Below are positions 36,265-46,236 of a stretch of DNA of 64,000 nucleotides, piece by piece. Origin of the DNA: an uncultured Rhizobiaceae group bacterium (GTDB lineage: Bacteria; Pseudomonadota; Alphaproteobacteria; Rhizobiales; Rhizobiaceae); assembly GCA_938010435.1 (NCBI GenBank), contig CALLUS010000008.1, positions 1-64,000 of the forward strand. The letters are read 5' to 3'. Each line of letters begins with the position of its first letter. Position 1 is the stretch's first letter. The position numbers were made by a program, and so were the translations under genes. Below the pieces are notes generated by a model that did no database searches, was not told the origin of the DNA, and saw only the letters and a program-made list of their open reading frames with translations.

Positions 36265-37698
36265 CTAATCTTCTTTGAACGCACGTTCAAAGGAATCCGT
36301 TAGTGGTTTGGTTAAATATTCCAAGAACGTGCGATCGCCGGTTTCGATATATGTTTCTACAGGCATACCGGGGAAAATTTGCTCCGTGGTAAGACCTTCC
36401 GGCAATTTATCGGAGATTTTCAAACGGGCCGTGTAATAAGGTTCGTTGTTTGAAGGGTCCACCAAACGGTCAGCAGACACATAGCTGACTATTGCTGGAA
36501 CCTCAGGGGTTATGCGCGTGTTCAATGTGGAGAAACGCAGGTTCGCTGATTGGCCAACAGTGACCACATCCACATCTTGTGGGGAGAGACGCGCTTCCAC
36601 AATAAGTTCACCACCGGTTGGTAAAAGTACCACCAAATCTTCACCCGGACGCACAACACTACCCGGTGTGTTCTTGGACAAGTTGACCACCACTCCGTCC
36701 GATGGTGCACGCACCACAACACGGCTCATGATAGCCTCGGCATTGGCGATTTGTTCTTGAGTATCGGCAATTTGACGGCGAACATCATTGAGCGCTGTCA
36801 CAGCAGTTTCGGCGCGTTCCGTTTGCAAGCGCAGTTGACGTTGTTTGGCACCGACAATGCTGGTCTTGGCTTCGCCGACACTAGCCAATAAACCACCGAT
36901 ACGACCTTCAAGCTCAGAGCGGTTACGTTCCAAACGCAAAACTTCAGAACGGTTGGTCAACTGCCGTTTTAGCAGGCCGCGTTTAACTTTGATTTCATCT
37001 GACAAAACAGCAATTTGATCTTCAGTGGATTTCATCTGCGAATTAAAACCACCGATCTGCTCTTCCAATGCAGCAATTTGCTGCCCCAGAATTCGACCAT
37101 CCGTCAGATAGCGCTCACGGCGTTTGTTGAACTCACTGGTTTGTTCGCGAAGATCGTTCTCAAGACCGTTCTTCGCAGCCAATGCTCGCAATTCTTTTGA
37201 AATCGCAAACTCTGTATCATCCCGTTCTGCCTGCAACCTTTCAGCGCGCGCTTGCGACGCCACCAATGATTTTACAAAACGGTTGCGGTTGGATTCGGCT
37301 TGTGTTGGATCAATTTTCAGAAGTGCCTGACCTTTCGTGATCTTGTCTCCTTCTTTGACAAGTATCTCTTGTATGATTCCTCCTTCAAAGTGTTGCACTT
37401 TCAAATTTTGACCGCTGGCCGCGATCACACCGGGTGCAATAGCTGCGCCGGACAGAGGTGCTTTGGCAGCCCAAGACCCGAAGCCAAACAGAAACAAACC
37501 AATCACCACAATGCCGAAAATAGCCGGCTTTGCTATACCCGTCTTAACTTTGCTTGCCCAATTGGCACCATCGTTCATGGCCGGCCCGCTATTAGAGTTG
37601 TTCATGTTTGCCATAAGTTGGGCGTGTTCAGGATTTCCGGGAATGGCCTGTGACGCAGGAATTTTTCTTGTCTGTATACGACCGAGTTCATTCGCCAT
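36265..37698 (-). CDS. prsE: Type I secretion membrane fusion protein (HlyD/PrsE family)
   Basis: 477 residues. An N-terminal cytoplasmic segment of about 50 residues is followed by one membrane helix (about 57-78), a lipoyl-like half-domain ([31 protein letters not shown]), long coiled-coil hairpins (about 140-310), the second lipoyl half ([13 protein letters not shown]) and a beta-barrel end with [18 protein letters not shown]. This is the adaptor that joins an inner-membrane ABC exporter to TolC. It begins two bases after the stop of the ABC gene. The outer-membrane TolC partner is not in the window. The symbol follows rhizobial usage. Confidence 0.92.
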   Translation of the reverse strand: MANELGRIQTRKIPASQAIPGNPEHAQLMANMNNSNSGPAMNDGANWASKVKTGIAKPAIFGIVVIGLFLFGFGSWAAKAPLSGAAIAPGVIAASGQNLKVQHFEGGIIQEILVKEGDKITKGQALLKIDPTQAESNRNRFVKSLVASQARAERLQAERDDTEFAISKELRALAAKNGLENDLREQTSEFNKRRERYLTDGRILGQQIAALEEQIGGFNSQMKSTEDQIAVLSDEIKVKRGLLKRQLTNRSEVLRLERNRSELEGRIGGLLASVGEAKTSIVGAKQRQLRLQTERAETAVTALNDVRRQIADTQEQIANAEAIMSRVVVRAPSDGVVVNLSKNTPGSVVRPGEDLVVLLPTGGELIVEARLSPQDVDVVTVGQSANLRFSTLNTRITPEVPAIVSYVSADRLVDPSNNEPYYTARLKISDKLPEGLTTEQIFPGMPVETYIETGDRTFLEYLTKPLTDSFERAFKED

Positions 37699-37699
37699 C

Positions 37700-39439
37700 T
37701 TAATTCACCTTCACAGGAGGTTGTTGTCCAGCTTGAACGGCTTTGGCCGCATTGGCCTGTGCTCTGCGTTTTTCACGCATCTCTTTCAACGCTTGAACAA
37801 ATTTTTCGCGAGTACCATAGAAGTCCACCTTGCCGCGATGAAGTCGCAAAATTTTATCCACATCGTTGAGGATTTGTTTGCGCTGGGTGATGACAATCAC
37901 TGTTGTTCCAGATTGGCGTGCAACACGGAAAGCACGTTGCAATGCCACCTCACCATCATCATCAAGATTGGCATTGGGTTCGTCCAAGACCATGATCTCC
38001 GGATCTCCATAAAAAGCCCGTGCCAAGGCGATGCGTTGTTTTTGACCGCCAGAAAGACCAAGCCCACCGGGGCCGACACGCGTGTCGTAGCCTTGGGGTA
38101 AGTTTTGAATGAGCTCGTGCACTTGTGCCTTTTGAGCGGCGGCATGCACTGCCGTGTCGTCAGGTTGTAAAGACAGGCGCGCAATATTCTCCGCAATGGT
38201 TCCCGGCAGCAATTCAACGTCTTGTCCAAGGTAACCGATATGCTGCCCCAACTGTAGGGTATGCCAGTTTTGAATATCCGTTCCATCAACACGCACTGTG
38301 CCGGCATTTGGGAATTGCGCTCCCACCAAGAGGCGCGCCATTGTGGATTTTCCCGAGCCGGATGGTCCCACAATACCCACCACATCACCTGCATTCACCG
38401 CAAATGAAATACGGTTTAGAATCGGCTCACGTGACATGCCACCGGGTGCCATAACCAATGCCGCCTCAACCGTGATGTTTCCCGTCGGTTTTGGCATAGA
38501 TATTTTTTCAGCTTCATCACCGGCTTGTTCAAGTGCCGCAGTAAGGCTTTTCCATGACCGCCAAGACGCTACATATTGCTTCCACCCGCCAATAACTTGG
38601 TCGATTGGCTGCAGACCGCGACCAGAGATAATGGATGAAGCGAAAATCATACCTGCAGTCATTTCGCCACGTAAAACCAGCAACGCACCCACGCCCAGAA
38701 TTGCGATTTGAAGCCCCATACGGATGGTTTTGGAAAAGCCTGAGAGAACCGCATTTCGGGTATCAACACTGCCCTGTGCCAACATAGAATCCGCATTGAA
38801 GTGTCCCCAAATGCTGATGCCATTTCCGGTCATGCCCATAGCGCGAAGAGATTCTGAATTGCGTGCAATCGACTGTGCAGTTGCAAAAGCCGCACCCTGT
38901 CGTTTGGATGCGGTCTCTGATGGAATTTTCGTCATCACCTGATTGAGAATAGCAATCGCAAACAAAACGACTGCCCCTGCAACCGTGATGTAAAACAGTG
39001 TTGGGTGAATGAAATACAAAATACCGATGAAGAGTGGCGCAAATGGCAAATCAAGCAAAGCAAAAACGGCACGTGACGCAATGAACCCGCGCACGGCTGC
39101 CAGGTCACGAACCGGTTGCACATTGGCTTCACCAAGGCGGCTGCTCATCATGGCCACGCGCATGGTATCTGCACCCAATTGAACTTCAAGTTTTGCAGCA
39201 GCGCGCGCTGCAACAATTGCGCGAATAGCTTCCAACAAACCAAGCACCACCAATGCGGCAACAGCAATGATGGACAAAAACCTTAAAGTGTCCATGCTTT
39301 GGCTGGGCAAAACACGATCGTAAATCTGCAACATGTAAAGTGGCATCGTGAGCAGTAGCACATTCACAATAAGTGAAAAAATACCCAACAGAATTAAAAT
39401 ACCGCGAAACTGAGCGCGCGCAGCTTTAAGACTTTTCAT
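37700..39439 (-). CDS. prsD: Type I secretion ABC transporter permease/ATPase (PrsD/PrtD type)
   Basis: 579 residues. A six-helix transmembrane domain (about 20-300) lacks an N-terminal C39 peptidase, so substrates keep a C-terminal signal. The ATPase domain has Walker [10 protein letters not shown], signature [15 protein letters not shown] and Walker [12 protein letters not shown]. It resembles PrsD/PrtD exporters of RTX proteins, glycanases and adhesins. It is in an operon with the adaptor gene, and the giant adhesin at 1-6516 is a plausible, unproven substrate. An inverted repeat lies 43 bp upstream. Confidence 0.94.
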   Translation of the reverse strand: MKSLKAARAQFRGILILLGIFSLIVNVLLLTMPLYMLQIYDRVLPSQSMDTLRFLSIIAVAALVVLGLLEAIRAIVAARAAAKLEVQLGADTMRVAMMSSRLGEANVQPVRDLAAVRGFIASRAVFALLDLPFAPLFIGILYFIHPTLFYITVAGAVVLFAIAILNQVMTKIPSETASKRQGAAFATAQSIARNSESLRAMGMTGNGISIWGHFNADSMLAQGSVDTRNAVLSGFSKTIRMGLQIAILGVGALLVLRGEMTAGMIFASSIISGRGLQPIDQVIGGWKQYVASWRSWKSLTAALEQAGDEAEKISMPKPTGNITVEAALVMAPGGMSREPILNRISFAVNAGDVVGIVGPSGSGKSTMARLLVGAQFPNAGTVRVDGTDIQNWHTLQLGQHIGYLGQDVELLPGTIAENIARLSLQPDDTAVHAAAQKAQVHELIQNLPQGYDTRVGPGGLGLSGGQKQRIALARAFYGDPEIMVLDEPNANLDDDGEVALQRAFRVARQSGTTVIVITQRKQILNDVDKILRLHRGKVDFYGTREKFVQALKEMREKRRAQANAAKAVQAGQQPPVKVN

Positions 39440-39481
39440 AAACAGCCCTCTTTAGAAGTTATGCATTGGCAAAACCAAACG

Positions 39482-39506
39482 CCGTAAAATCTACTCCATT
39501 TTACGG
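39482..39506. promoter_or_regulatory. Inverted repeat upstream of prsD
   Basis: Perfect 9-bp arms CCGTAAAAT / ATTTTACGG around a 7-base loop, 43-67 bp upstream of the prsD start. No T run follows on either strand, so an operator is more likely than a terminator. The rest of the 128-bp gap to the aminotransferase stop shows nothing else. Confidence 0.45.
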
Positions 39507-39567
39507 GCCCTGTTTAGGTTTTATACAGCAAACGTTTAGGGGCGATTAAGGCGCGCGGAATGTGGCG

Positions 39568-40731
39568 TCACAGTGTATTTATGCATTCCACCAAACAGCT
39601 GGTGGCTGTCGCAATCTGTTTGAGATCGCGCAAATAGCAAATGCGCAGGTATTCCGCGCCACCTGTGTAAAAACCAGTGCCGGGGGCAACACCAACGCCC
39701 GCTTCATCAATCAATCTCATGGCAAGTTTCTTACTGTCCGGAAATCCATCAATTTTTAAAAACATATAGAAAGCGCCATCAGGCACCGCCAAACGAACTT
39801 TACCAGTGGACCGCAATCCATCGCAAATAACATCCCTATTTTGACGGGCACGTGATTGCTGCATTGCTATAAAATCTTCACCGCCTTCTAACGCCGCGAC
39901 CGCACCCCGCTGAATAAAACTAGCCACACCAGATGTGGAATATTGTATCAAATTTTCGATCACTTGGCCCAATTCAGGTGGCGCAGAAATCCAACCTGCA
40001 CGCCAACCTGTCATAGCCCAATTTTTAGAAAATGTGTTGACGAAGATCACACGATCATCGTCCTCAATCACATCATAAAATGATGGTGCACGTTCGGCCT
40101 CATAAACAAAACGAGAATAGACTTCATCAGCCAAGACCCAGATGCAATGCTGTCTTGCGAATTCTAAAATCTCGCGCAGTTGATCAGTTGATGCTAGCCA
40201 GCCCGTAGGGTTGGAAGGCGAATTGATAAATATGACACGGGTTTTCGAGGTGACTGCTGCAAACAATTTTTGCAGGTCGAGCGACCAGCCGTTTTCGCTG
40301 AAATCAAGTTCCACATGTACCGGCGATCCGCCGACCACTTGTGTTGCCGCATGAATGTTTGGCCAGCACGGAGTGGTCATAATGACCTCATCGCCGGCTT
40401 CCACTAAGGCTTGCAACGATAGTTGAATCGACTGCATTCCCGACCCCGTAACAAAGAACCGTTCTGGTTGATTAACGATTCCATAAATGCGCGAGTGATA
40501 ATCAGCCAAAGCTTGCCTGAGTTCTGGAATGCCCCGTTGCCAGGTGTAAAACGTTTCGCCGTTGGCCAAAGATGCGTTGGCTGCATCAACGATAAATTGT
40601 GGCGTGGGCAAATCGCCTTCACCGACCCAAAGCGGAATAAGACCTTCTTTATCCCGCGCATGGTTCATGATCGCGACGATATCGCTTTCATCAAGATTTC
40701 GGGCAGTGGCGCTAACCTGACCTAAGAGCAT
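39568..40731 (-). CDS. PLP-dependent aminotransferase, class I/II
   Basis: 387 residues. The fold type I motifs are NSPSNPTGW (about 170-178) and VNTFSKNWAMTGWRAGW with the PLP lysine at about 236. The aspartate that contacts the PLP nitrogen is in ADEVYSRF. The sequence is closest to the AspC/AlaA-like group of broad-specificity aspartate or aromatic aminotransferases. The amino donor and acceptor cannot be read from the sequence. Single gene. Confidence 0.88.
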   Translation of the reverse strand: MLLGQVSATARNLDESDIVAIMNHARDKEGLIPLWVGEGDLPTPQFIVDAANASLANGETFYTWQRGIPELRQALADYHSRIYGIVNQPERFFVTGSGMQSIQLSLQALVEAGDEVIMTTPCWPNIHAATQVVGGSPVHVELDFSENGWSLDLQKLFAAVTSKTRVIFINSPSNPTGWLASTDQLREILEFARQHCIWVLADEVYSRFVYEAERAPSFYDVIEDDDRVIFVNTFSKNWAMTGWRAGWISAPPELGQVIENLIQYSTSGVASFIQRGAVAALEGGEDFIAMQQSRARQNRDVICDGLRSTGKVRLAVPDGAFYMFLKIDGFPDSKKLAMRLIDEAGVGVAPGTGFYTGGAEYLRICYLRDLKQIATATSCLVECINTL

Positions 40732-40814
40732 CCCAAAGTTCCAACTTTAATTGCTGTAACCTTTGCCATACGCGGGACGGATAAATTCCGGCAAGCGAAA
40801 TTTGAATAAGACAT

Positions 40815-40844
40815 AAAAAAAACCCCGTTGGTTTCCCAACGAGG
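40815..40844 (-). terminator. Intrinsic terminator of mscL
   Basis: On the minus strand a 9-bp stem (CCTCGTTGG with CCAACGGGG, one G-U pair) and loop GAAA are followed by eight Ts (A run 40815-40822 on the plus strand). It lies 25 bp past the mscL stop and is a strong factor-independent terminator. Confidence 0.92.
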
Positions 40845-40868
40845 CTTTCAATTTAAATCGCTAAAAGC

Positions 40869-41288
40869 TTATTTTTTCAAAGCGTCGCGAATTTCTGTCA
40901 ACAGAACGATATCTGCGGCAGGTGCTGCAGGTTCTGCTGCTGCTTCTTCTGCTTCAGAAGCTGCTTTGATTTTGTTCACGTAGCGCACCAGCATGAAGAT
41001 AATGAATGCGATGATGATGAAGTTGATCACAACAGTAATAAAGCTACCGTAAGCAAGAACAGCGCCTTGTTCTTTCGCAGCCTCAAGAGAAGTTGCAGTC
41101 ACACCTTCACCCAAACCGATGAAGTAGTTTGAGAAGTCGAGGCCACCGAAAATAGCGCCCACGATTGGCATAATGATGTCGCCAACCAGCGACGCAGTAA
41201 TAAGTGCGAATGCACCACCGATGATTACACCAACGGCAAGATCCATCACATTGCCCTTGGCAATAAAGTCTTTAAATTCACTCAGCAT
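40869..41288 (-). CDS. mscL: Large-conductance mechanosensitive channel MscL
   Basis: 139 residues. The N-terminus [23 protein letters not shown] is the amphipathic helix and pore-lining TM1 of MscL, then [17 protein letters not shown]2 is [18 protein letters not shown], with an acidic/alanine C-terminal bundle. It opens under membrane tension to release solutes on hypo-osmotic shock, which fits with choline/betaine uptake elsewhere in the window. It has its own terminator and a CtrA box about 105 bp upstream. Confidence 0.97.
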   Translation of the reverse strand: MLSEFKDFIAKGNVMDLAVGVIIGGAFALITASLVGDIIMPIVGAIFGGLDFSNYFIGLGEGVTATSLEAAKEQGAVLAYGSFITVVINFIIIAFIIFMLVRYVNKIKAASEAEEAAAEPAAPAADIVLLTEIRDALKK

Positions 41289-41392
41289 TTCATTTGTCTC
41301 CCTCTAGAGAACCCGTTTTAAAATAAAGGCTGTGTTCACCACATGGTTCAAACATTGGAAAATCCCCGCCTTGATGGTCGCATAACACATGG

Positions 41393-41407
41393 TTAACGTA
41401 ACGTTAA
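41393..41407. promoter_or_regulatory. CtrA box between mscL and the hybrid kinase
   Basis: Perfect TTAA-N7-TTAA (41393-41396 and 41404-41407, spacer CGTAACG), 105 bp from the mscL start and 113 bp from the kinase start. Two GANTC sites (41437-41441 and 41511-41515) lie between it and the kinase. Either gene, or both, could be the target. Confidence 0.55.
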
Positions 41408-41519
41408 GTGTTATTTTCGCTAAAGTTTATGTCTTAGATTCCCCAACATAAGCACTAGCTGGACAGTTTATAGCGCGTATGGTGAGTTAAGGCCAGTCTG
41501 CAGCCGTTGGGAGTCAAGC

Positions 41520-44500
41520 ATGCAGGGTTGGGGCATTGTTCTTGCCGCTATCGCTTATCTGTTGTTTTTATTTGTGGTGGCCAGTTATGGCGATCGCAAA
41601 CGTTCGCATGACCGCAGATTAAAGGCACGTCCAGCCATCTATGCTCTCTCGCTTGCGATCTATTGCACGTCGTGGACGTTCTTCGGATCGGTTGGGTTGG
41701 CAACCACCAGCGGGTTCGATTTTTTGGCAATCTATGTTGGCCCTGTATTGATGATTACGTTCGGCTATCCGCTGTACAGCCATATCATTCGTGTTGCGAA
41801 ATCAGAACGTATTACGTCGATTGCCGATTTCATTGCTTCCCGTTACGGCAAAAGCACCAGCGTGGGCGCACTCGCGGCCGTGATAGCGGTTCTGGGAATT
41901 GTTCCTTATATAGCGCTTCAGTTGAAAGCTATTTCAACAACCGTCGACACCATGCTGACCCGTTATGAGCCAGCTTTGTCTGCGGTGCGGGCACCATCGA
42001 TTGATACATCTTTATATGTATCAGTCGCTTTGGCCCTATTCACCATTTTGTTTGGAACACGCCATGCGGATGCGACAGAGCACCAAGACGGATTGATGTT
42101 GGCGGTTGCCACAGAGTCTATCGTGAAGCTGATTGCGTTTTTGGCAGCCGGTCTGTTTGTCACGTTTTACCTCTTTGATGGGGTTGGCGACATGATCATG
42201 CAATCTCAGGGGTCGGAGTTTGTACAGGAGTCATTTTATGCGGGGATCGACCCGACAAAATTTGCCGTATTCACCCTTTTGAGCACCTGCGCATTTCTGC
42301 TTCTTCCACGACAGTTTCATGTGGGAGTGGTGGAGAACCATTCGCAAGCAGACCTTCGGACTGCGCGATGGATGTTTCCGCTCTATCTCATCTTGATCAA
42401 TTTGTTTGTGATGCCTGTGGCTGTGGGTGGCATGTTGACATTTGGTTCCAGCGTGAACGCCGACAATTATGTTCTTGCACTACCGTTGCAAAACGATGCC
42501 ATGGCAATGTCATTGCTTGTCTTTGTTGGCGGACTTTCTGCTGCAACTGCGATGGTGATCGTGGCTTGTGTTGCTTTGGCTATTATGATTTCGAACAACA
42601 TCGTTCTGCCGTTAATTTTGCGTCAGCAGAACTCACGTCACATCCGTGATATGGCGCCCATTTTGTTGAACATTCGCCGCACATCGATCTTCATCATTTT
42701 AGCCATGGCTTATGCTTATCTTTTGGTCTCAGGTAATTCAGCTGCACTTGCTTCGTTTGGTTTATTATCTTTTGCAGCGGTTGCGCAATTTGCACCGGCT
42801 TTTGTTGGTGGTTTGTTTTGGCGCAATGCCACGTCACGCGGCGCACTTTGGGGCATGACGGCTGGATTCTGTGTCTGGCTATACACACTGTTCTTACCAA
42901 CAATTCTTGATCCATCCTCCCCAATTTTGCTTGAAGGCCCAGCGTCTATTTACGCCCTGCGTCCTCAAGCGTTATTTGGTGTTGATGCTGCACCTTTGCA
43001 TCATGGTGTGTTCTTCAGTTTACTTGTCAATTCAGCGGTCTACATTTTGGCTTCTTTGAGCCGACGTCCGTTGGCGATTGAACGCATGCAAGCCAATACA
43101 TTCTGGTATTGGGGGCGACGTGATGGAAATAATTTGGTCCGTGATGGACGTGCCATAACCGTTGCAGAACTTCGGGGAACAATTGCGAATTACTTAGGTC
43201 ATGAGCGCAGCGACCGTTCGTTCAAACAGTTCTATATAAACAAAGGTTTTACGTACAACGCACGTGAATTAGCCGATGATGAAGTGATCACATTCTCGGA
43301 ACAGCTCTTGGCAAGCGCTATCGGCGCGGCTTCATCGCGCCTTGTGCTGTCATTGCTGTTGCAAAAGCATGAACCTGCGGGCGAAACGACAATACAACTC
43401 TTGGATGATGCGTCTGAAGCGTTGCAATACAATCGCGATCTTCTGCAAACGGCATTGGATCAGGTTGAACAAGGCATTTGTGTTTTCGACAGAGAGTTCA
43501 AATTATCCAGTTGGAACAGACAGTTTAGGGTCTTGCTCAATTTACCAGCTGAAATGGGACGTGTTGGAATTGCGCTCAATCAATTATCTGATGCGATTTT
43601 GGAAAGGTTAGATCACACCCAAAATCTACCAGTCGATTTAAGTAAGCAAATGCTGACCAGTCAAAAACCATTCTTACTGCACTTGGCTGAATCAAACCGC
43701 ATTCTGGAAGTGCACACAAACTCCGTGCCCGATGGCGGATTGGTGATTTCGTGGAATGACATGACTGAACGCACCACTGCTGCGGAAGCTTTAAAAGAAG
43801 CCAATGAAACTTTGGAAAGGCGCGTGCGCGAACGGACGGAAGAGCTCACACAATTGAACGGAGACCTTGCCCGTGCGCGAGAAGCGGCGGAAGCAGCCAA
43901 CATTGGTAAAACAAAATTTCTAGCAGCTGTTGGCCATGATATTCTGCAACCACTCAACGCCGCACGACTTTACGCATCCAGTCTGGCGGAACAATTAGAC
44001 GACAGTCCAAAGAGCAAACTCGCCAATAATGTTGATGATGCTTTAGAAAGTGTGGAAGACATATTGGGCTCAGTGCTCGCTATATCGCGTTTGGATTCAG
44101 GGGCTCTGAATCCTAATGTTACAGTGTTTGAAGTCGCCAAATTATTGCAGAAACTTCAAGTGGAATTTCAACCCATCGCTGAAAACAAAGGGTTGGAATT
44201 CCGGATAGTGAACAACGACTTCCAAATCCGTTCAGATTACAGTTTGTTGCGCCGGCTGCTGCAAAACCTTGTCTCTAATGCGATTAAATATACGAAAAAA
44301 GGCAGTGTCGTTTTGGATGCACGCGTGGTGCGAACCCAACTTGTATTTGAAGTGCGTGACACCGGATCAGGCATTCAACCAAAAGACCGGGATGCCATTT
44401 TTGAAGAATTCAAACGCTTGGAAGCAGGCAAACGCGCAGCACCAGGCCTTGGCCTTGGCCTTTCCATCGTTCAACGTTTGTCAGAAACTTTGGATCATGA

Positions 44501-45026
44501 GGTGCGTTTTGACTCTCAAGTGGATAAAGGTTCAACATTTTATGTCACAGTTCCCCTCGAAATTGGCAGGTTAAAAACTGCAGAAAAGACCGAGCAGCCC
44601 AAACGCACCAATGACAATCTAAACGGACAATTGGTCTATTGTATCGACAATGAAAAATTGATTTTGGACGGCATGAAAACGCTGTTGAGTGGTTGGGGGT
44701 GCAAAGTTGTTTGTTTTGAACATTCCTCTGAACTGTTGAAAGCGATTGGCGACGCTATGCCTGCCGTTCTGATTGCGGATTATCATCTCAACAATGAAGA
44801 CGGGTTGGACGTCATTTCCAAAGCCCGTTTGAAGTCTCAAGAAGAATTCTTAGCGGTGCTGTTGACCGCAGATCGTAGTGCAGCTGTGCGTAATGCTGCA
44901 AAAGCTGTTGATGTGACGTTGATGAACAAGCCGCTTAAACCAGCAGCATTGCGTGCCTTGTTGACGCGGCTTTCAAAAATTGATCAAGCAAAGAAAGTTG
45001 GAAAAAATCCTGTCGCGGCGGAGTAG
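41520..45026 (+). CDS. Hybrid sensor histidine kinase with sodium/solute-symporter (SSS) sensor domain
   Basis: 1168 residues. The N-terminal half (about 1-520) has about 12-13 membrane helices in the SSS/proline-permease pattern (PLYSHIIRVAKSERITSIADFIASRYGKS). A PAS-like domain (about 640-760, LDQVEQGICVFDREFKLSSWNRQF) and a coiled-coil lead to the HisKA motif AAVGHDILQPLNAARLYASSL (His806), an HATPase domain (NLVSNAIKY, DTGSGIQ, GLGLGLSIV) and a C-terminal receiver (phospho-acceptor Asp1087 in IADYHL). Its topology matches CbrA/ErcS-type kinases. It is convergent with a LuxR-type response regulator, 15 bp apart at their stops, likely its partner. Confidence 0.95.
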   Translation: MQGWGIVLAAIAYLLFLFVVASYGDRKRSHDRRLKARPAIYALSLAIYCTSWTFFGSVGLATTSGFDFLAIYVGPVLMITFGYPLYSHIIRVAKSERITSIADFIASRYGKSTSVGALAAVIAVLGIVPYIALQLKAISTTVDTMLTRYEPALSAVRAPSIDTSLYVSVALALFTILFGTRHADATEHQDGLMLAVATESIVKLIAFLAAGLFVTFYLFDGVGDMIMQSQGSEFVQESFYAGIDPTKFAVFTLLSTCAFLLLPRQFHVGVVENHSQADLRTARWMFPLYLILINLFVMPVAVGGMLTFGSSVNADNYVLALPLQNDAMAMSLLVFVGGLSAATAMVIVACVALAIMISNNIVLPLILRQQNSRHIRDMAPILLNIRRTSIFIILAMAYAYLLVSGNSAALASFGLLSFAAVAQFAPAFVGGLFWRNATSRGALWGMTAGFCVWLYTLFLPTILDPSSPILLEGPASIYALRPQALFGVDAAPLHHGVFFSLLVNSAVYILASLSRRPLAIERMQANTFWYWGRRDGNNLVRDGRAITVAELRGTIANYLGHERSDRSFKQFYINKGFTYNARELADDEVITFSEQLLASAIGAASSRLVLSLLLQKHEPAGETTIQLLDDASEALQYNRDLLQTALDQVEQGICVFDREFKLSSWNRQFRVLLNLPAEMGRVGIALNQLSDAILERLDHTQNLPVDLSKQMLTSQKPFLLHLAESNRILEVHTNSVPDGGLVISWNDMTERTTAAEALKEANETLERRVRERTEELTQLNGDLARAREAAEAANIGKTKFLAAVGHDILQPLNAARLYASSLAEQLDDSPKSKLANNVDDALESVEDILGSVLAISRLDSGALNPNVTVFEVAKLLQKLQVEFQPIAENKGLEFRIVNNDFQIRSDYSLLRRLLQNLVSNAIKYTKKGSVVLDARVVRTQLVFEVRDTGSGIQPKDRDAIFEEFKRLEAGKRAAPGLGLGLSIVQRLSETLDHEVRFDSQVDKGSTFYVTVPLEIGRLKTAEKTEQPKRTNDNLNGQLVYCIDNEKLILDGMKTLLSGWGCKVVCFEHSSELLKAIGDAMPAVLIADYHLNNEDGLDVISKARLKSQEEFLAVLLTADRSAAVRNAAKAVDVTLMNKPLKPAALRALLTRLSKIDQAKKVGKNPVAAE

Positions 45027-45041
45027 ATGTTTCGTGAAACT

Positions 45042-45740
45042 CTAAAGTGAATTGTGTGGACTGACGGCATCGGACCCTAATTTATTAACTGCAATCACGG
45101 CTTGTGTACGACTGTCGACGCCAAGCTTTTGCAATACAGCAGAGACGTGGGCCTTCACCGTAGCTTCGGAGACTGTGAGTTCATAAGCAATTTGTTTGTT
45201 CAACAATCCTTGGGAAATCATGGACAACACGCGGGTTTGTTGCGGTGTGAGTGTCGCTAAACGATTGATCAAATCAGCGATTTCCGGATCAGATTCCGCA
45301 GACAATTCCACATCATCGGGCTTCCACACATCACCACGCAATACGCTGGTAATGGCTTCACGAATTGTTTCTATACCCGCTGATTTAGGCACAAAACCTG
45401 ATGCGCCTAACTCCAAAGCGCGCTGAATTGTGGCTGGATCATCACTTGCAGATACGATGACAACCGGAAGAAGCGCATGTTCTGCACGTAAAGATAAAAG
45501 CCCTGAAAACCCGCTGACACCTGGCATGGACAAATCAAGCAAGACAAGATCAGTTTCAGGGTTTTCGGCTAAAATAACCTGCAGTTGCTTGAAATTGCCT
45601 GCTTCAAGAATCTCTACAGGACCAATGCCCTGCATACCCGCATCAAGACCGCCTTCCAGCGCCTGACGCATAGCACCGCGAAACAGCGGATGATCATCCA
45701 CTATTACCAAACTGGCGACCGGTGCAGCAGTTGGGCTCAT
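45042..45740 (-). CDS. NarL/LuxR-family response regulator
   Basis: 232 residues. Receiver domain (about 8-130) with acidic pair DD in IVDDHPLF, phospho-acceptor Asp69 (LVLLDLSMPG), the conserved Ser/Thr (VSASD) and Lys (VPKSAG). The C-terminal LuxR helix-turn-helix reads LTPQQTRVLSMISQGLLNKQIAYELTVSEATVKAHVSAVLQKLGV. It probably takes phosphate from the neighbouring hybrid kinase. It is divergent from the small membrane protein/symporter pair, whose genes are the most obvious targets. Confidence 0.94.
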   Translation of the reverse strand: MSPTAAPVASLVIVDDHPLFRGAMRQALEGGLDAGMQGIGPVEILEAGNFKQLQVILAENPETDLVLLDLSMPGVSGFSGLLSLRAEHALLPVVIVSASDDPATIQRALELGASGFVPKSAGIETIREAITSVLRGDVWKPDDVELSAESDPEIADLINRLATLTPQQTRVLSMISQGLLNKQIAYELTVSEATVKAHVSAVLQKLGVDSRTQAVIAVNKLGSDAVSPHNSL

Positions 45741-45948
45741 CTCATTTTTCCCCTTGTCTTAAAGACTGTGATAATTGGTATAAAGTTTGAGCAATTGAGT
45801 CCATGGGACATTGGTCGGAGGGACCATCTATCATAGGGTCAACGCCTAAACTGCATTGAACAAACCAATGTTAGTGTTGCGCTTTGCTAAAAAGCGCGGC
45901 AAATCTTCCCAATACGTTGCATCTGACAGATTTGACTTTGGATTTTAT

Positions 45949-46236
45949 ATGCGCCTGTTTCAACGAATACGAATTAGCTGGTGGCAAAAGAGCAGACTAC
46001 TGTCTCTGTGCGGCATTGCAATTGTCGTAGCGTTATTGTTGCTCGTATCCTTTGCATTGAGCAGTCCGCCGACAAGCGAAAGCTTTGGTCGCTTAAATGC
46101 TCTTATGATGTCCATCATTCCACTCTTAGTAGTGTTTGCAATTGCAGTGTTTGCGCGGGTGAGTGAATACATCAACCTTCGTTCGGGCGGACAAACTGCG
46201 CAGCAAGAAAGCAATTCTCAGGCAGGCCGAGAATGA
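45949..46236 (+). CDS. Small membrane protein preceding a sodium/solute symporter (DUF4212-like position)
   Basis: 95 residues from ATG 45949; upstream in-frame starts at 45868 (ATG) or 45856 (TTG) would add up to 31 residues and cannot be excluded, since no good ribosome site marks any of them. Two hydrophobic segments (about 17-38 and 53-70) with WWQKSRLLSL before the first, matching the layout of the small subunit (DUF4212) that accompanies VC_2705-type symporters. Sequence similarity to that family is weak by eye. Its stop overlaps the symporter start (ATGA). Confidence 0.65.
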   Translation: MRLFQRIRISWWQKSRLLSLCGIAIVVALLLLVSFALSSPPTSESFGRLNALMMSIIPLLVVFAIAVFARVSEYINLRSGGQTAQQESNSQAGRE

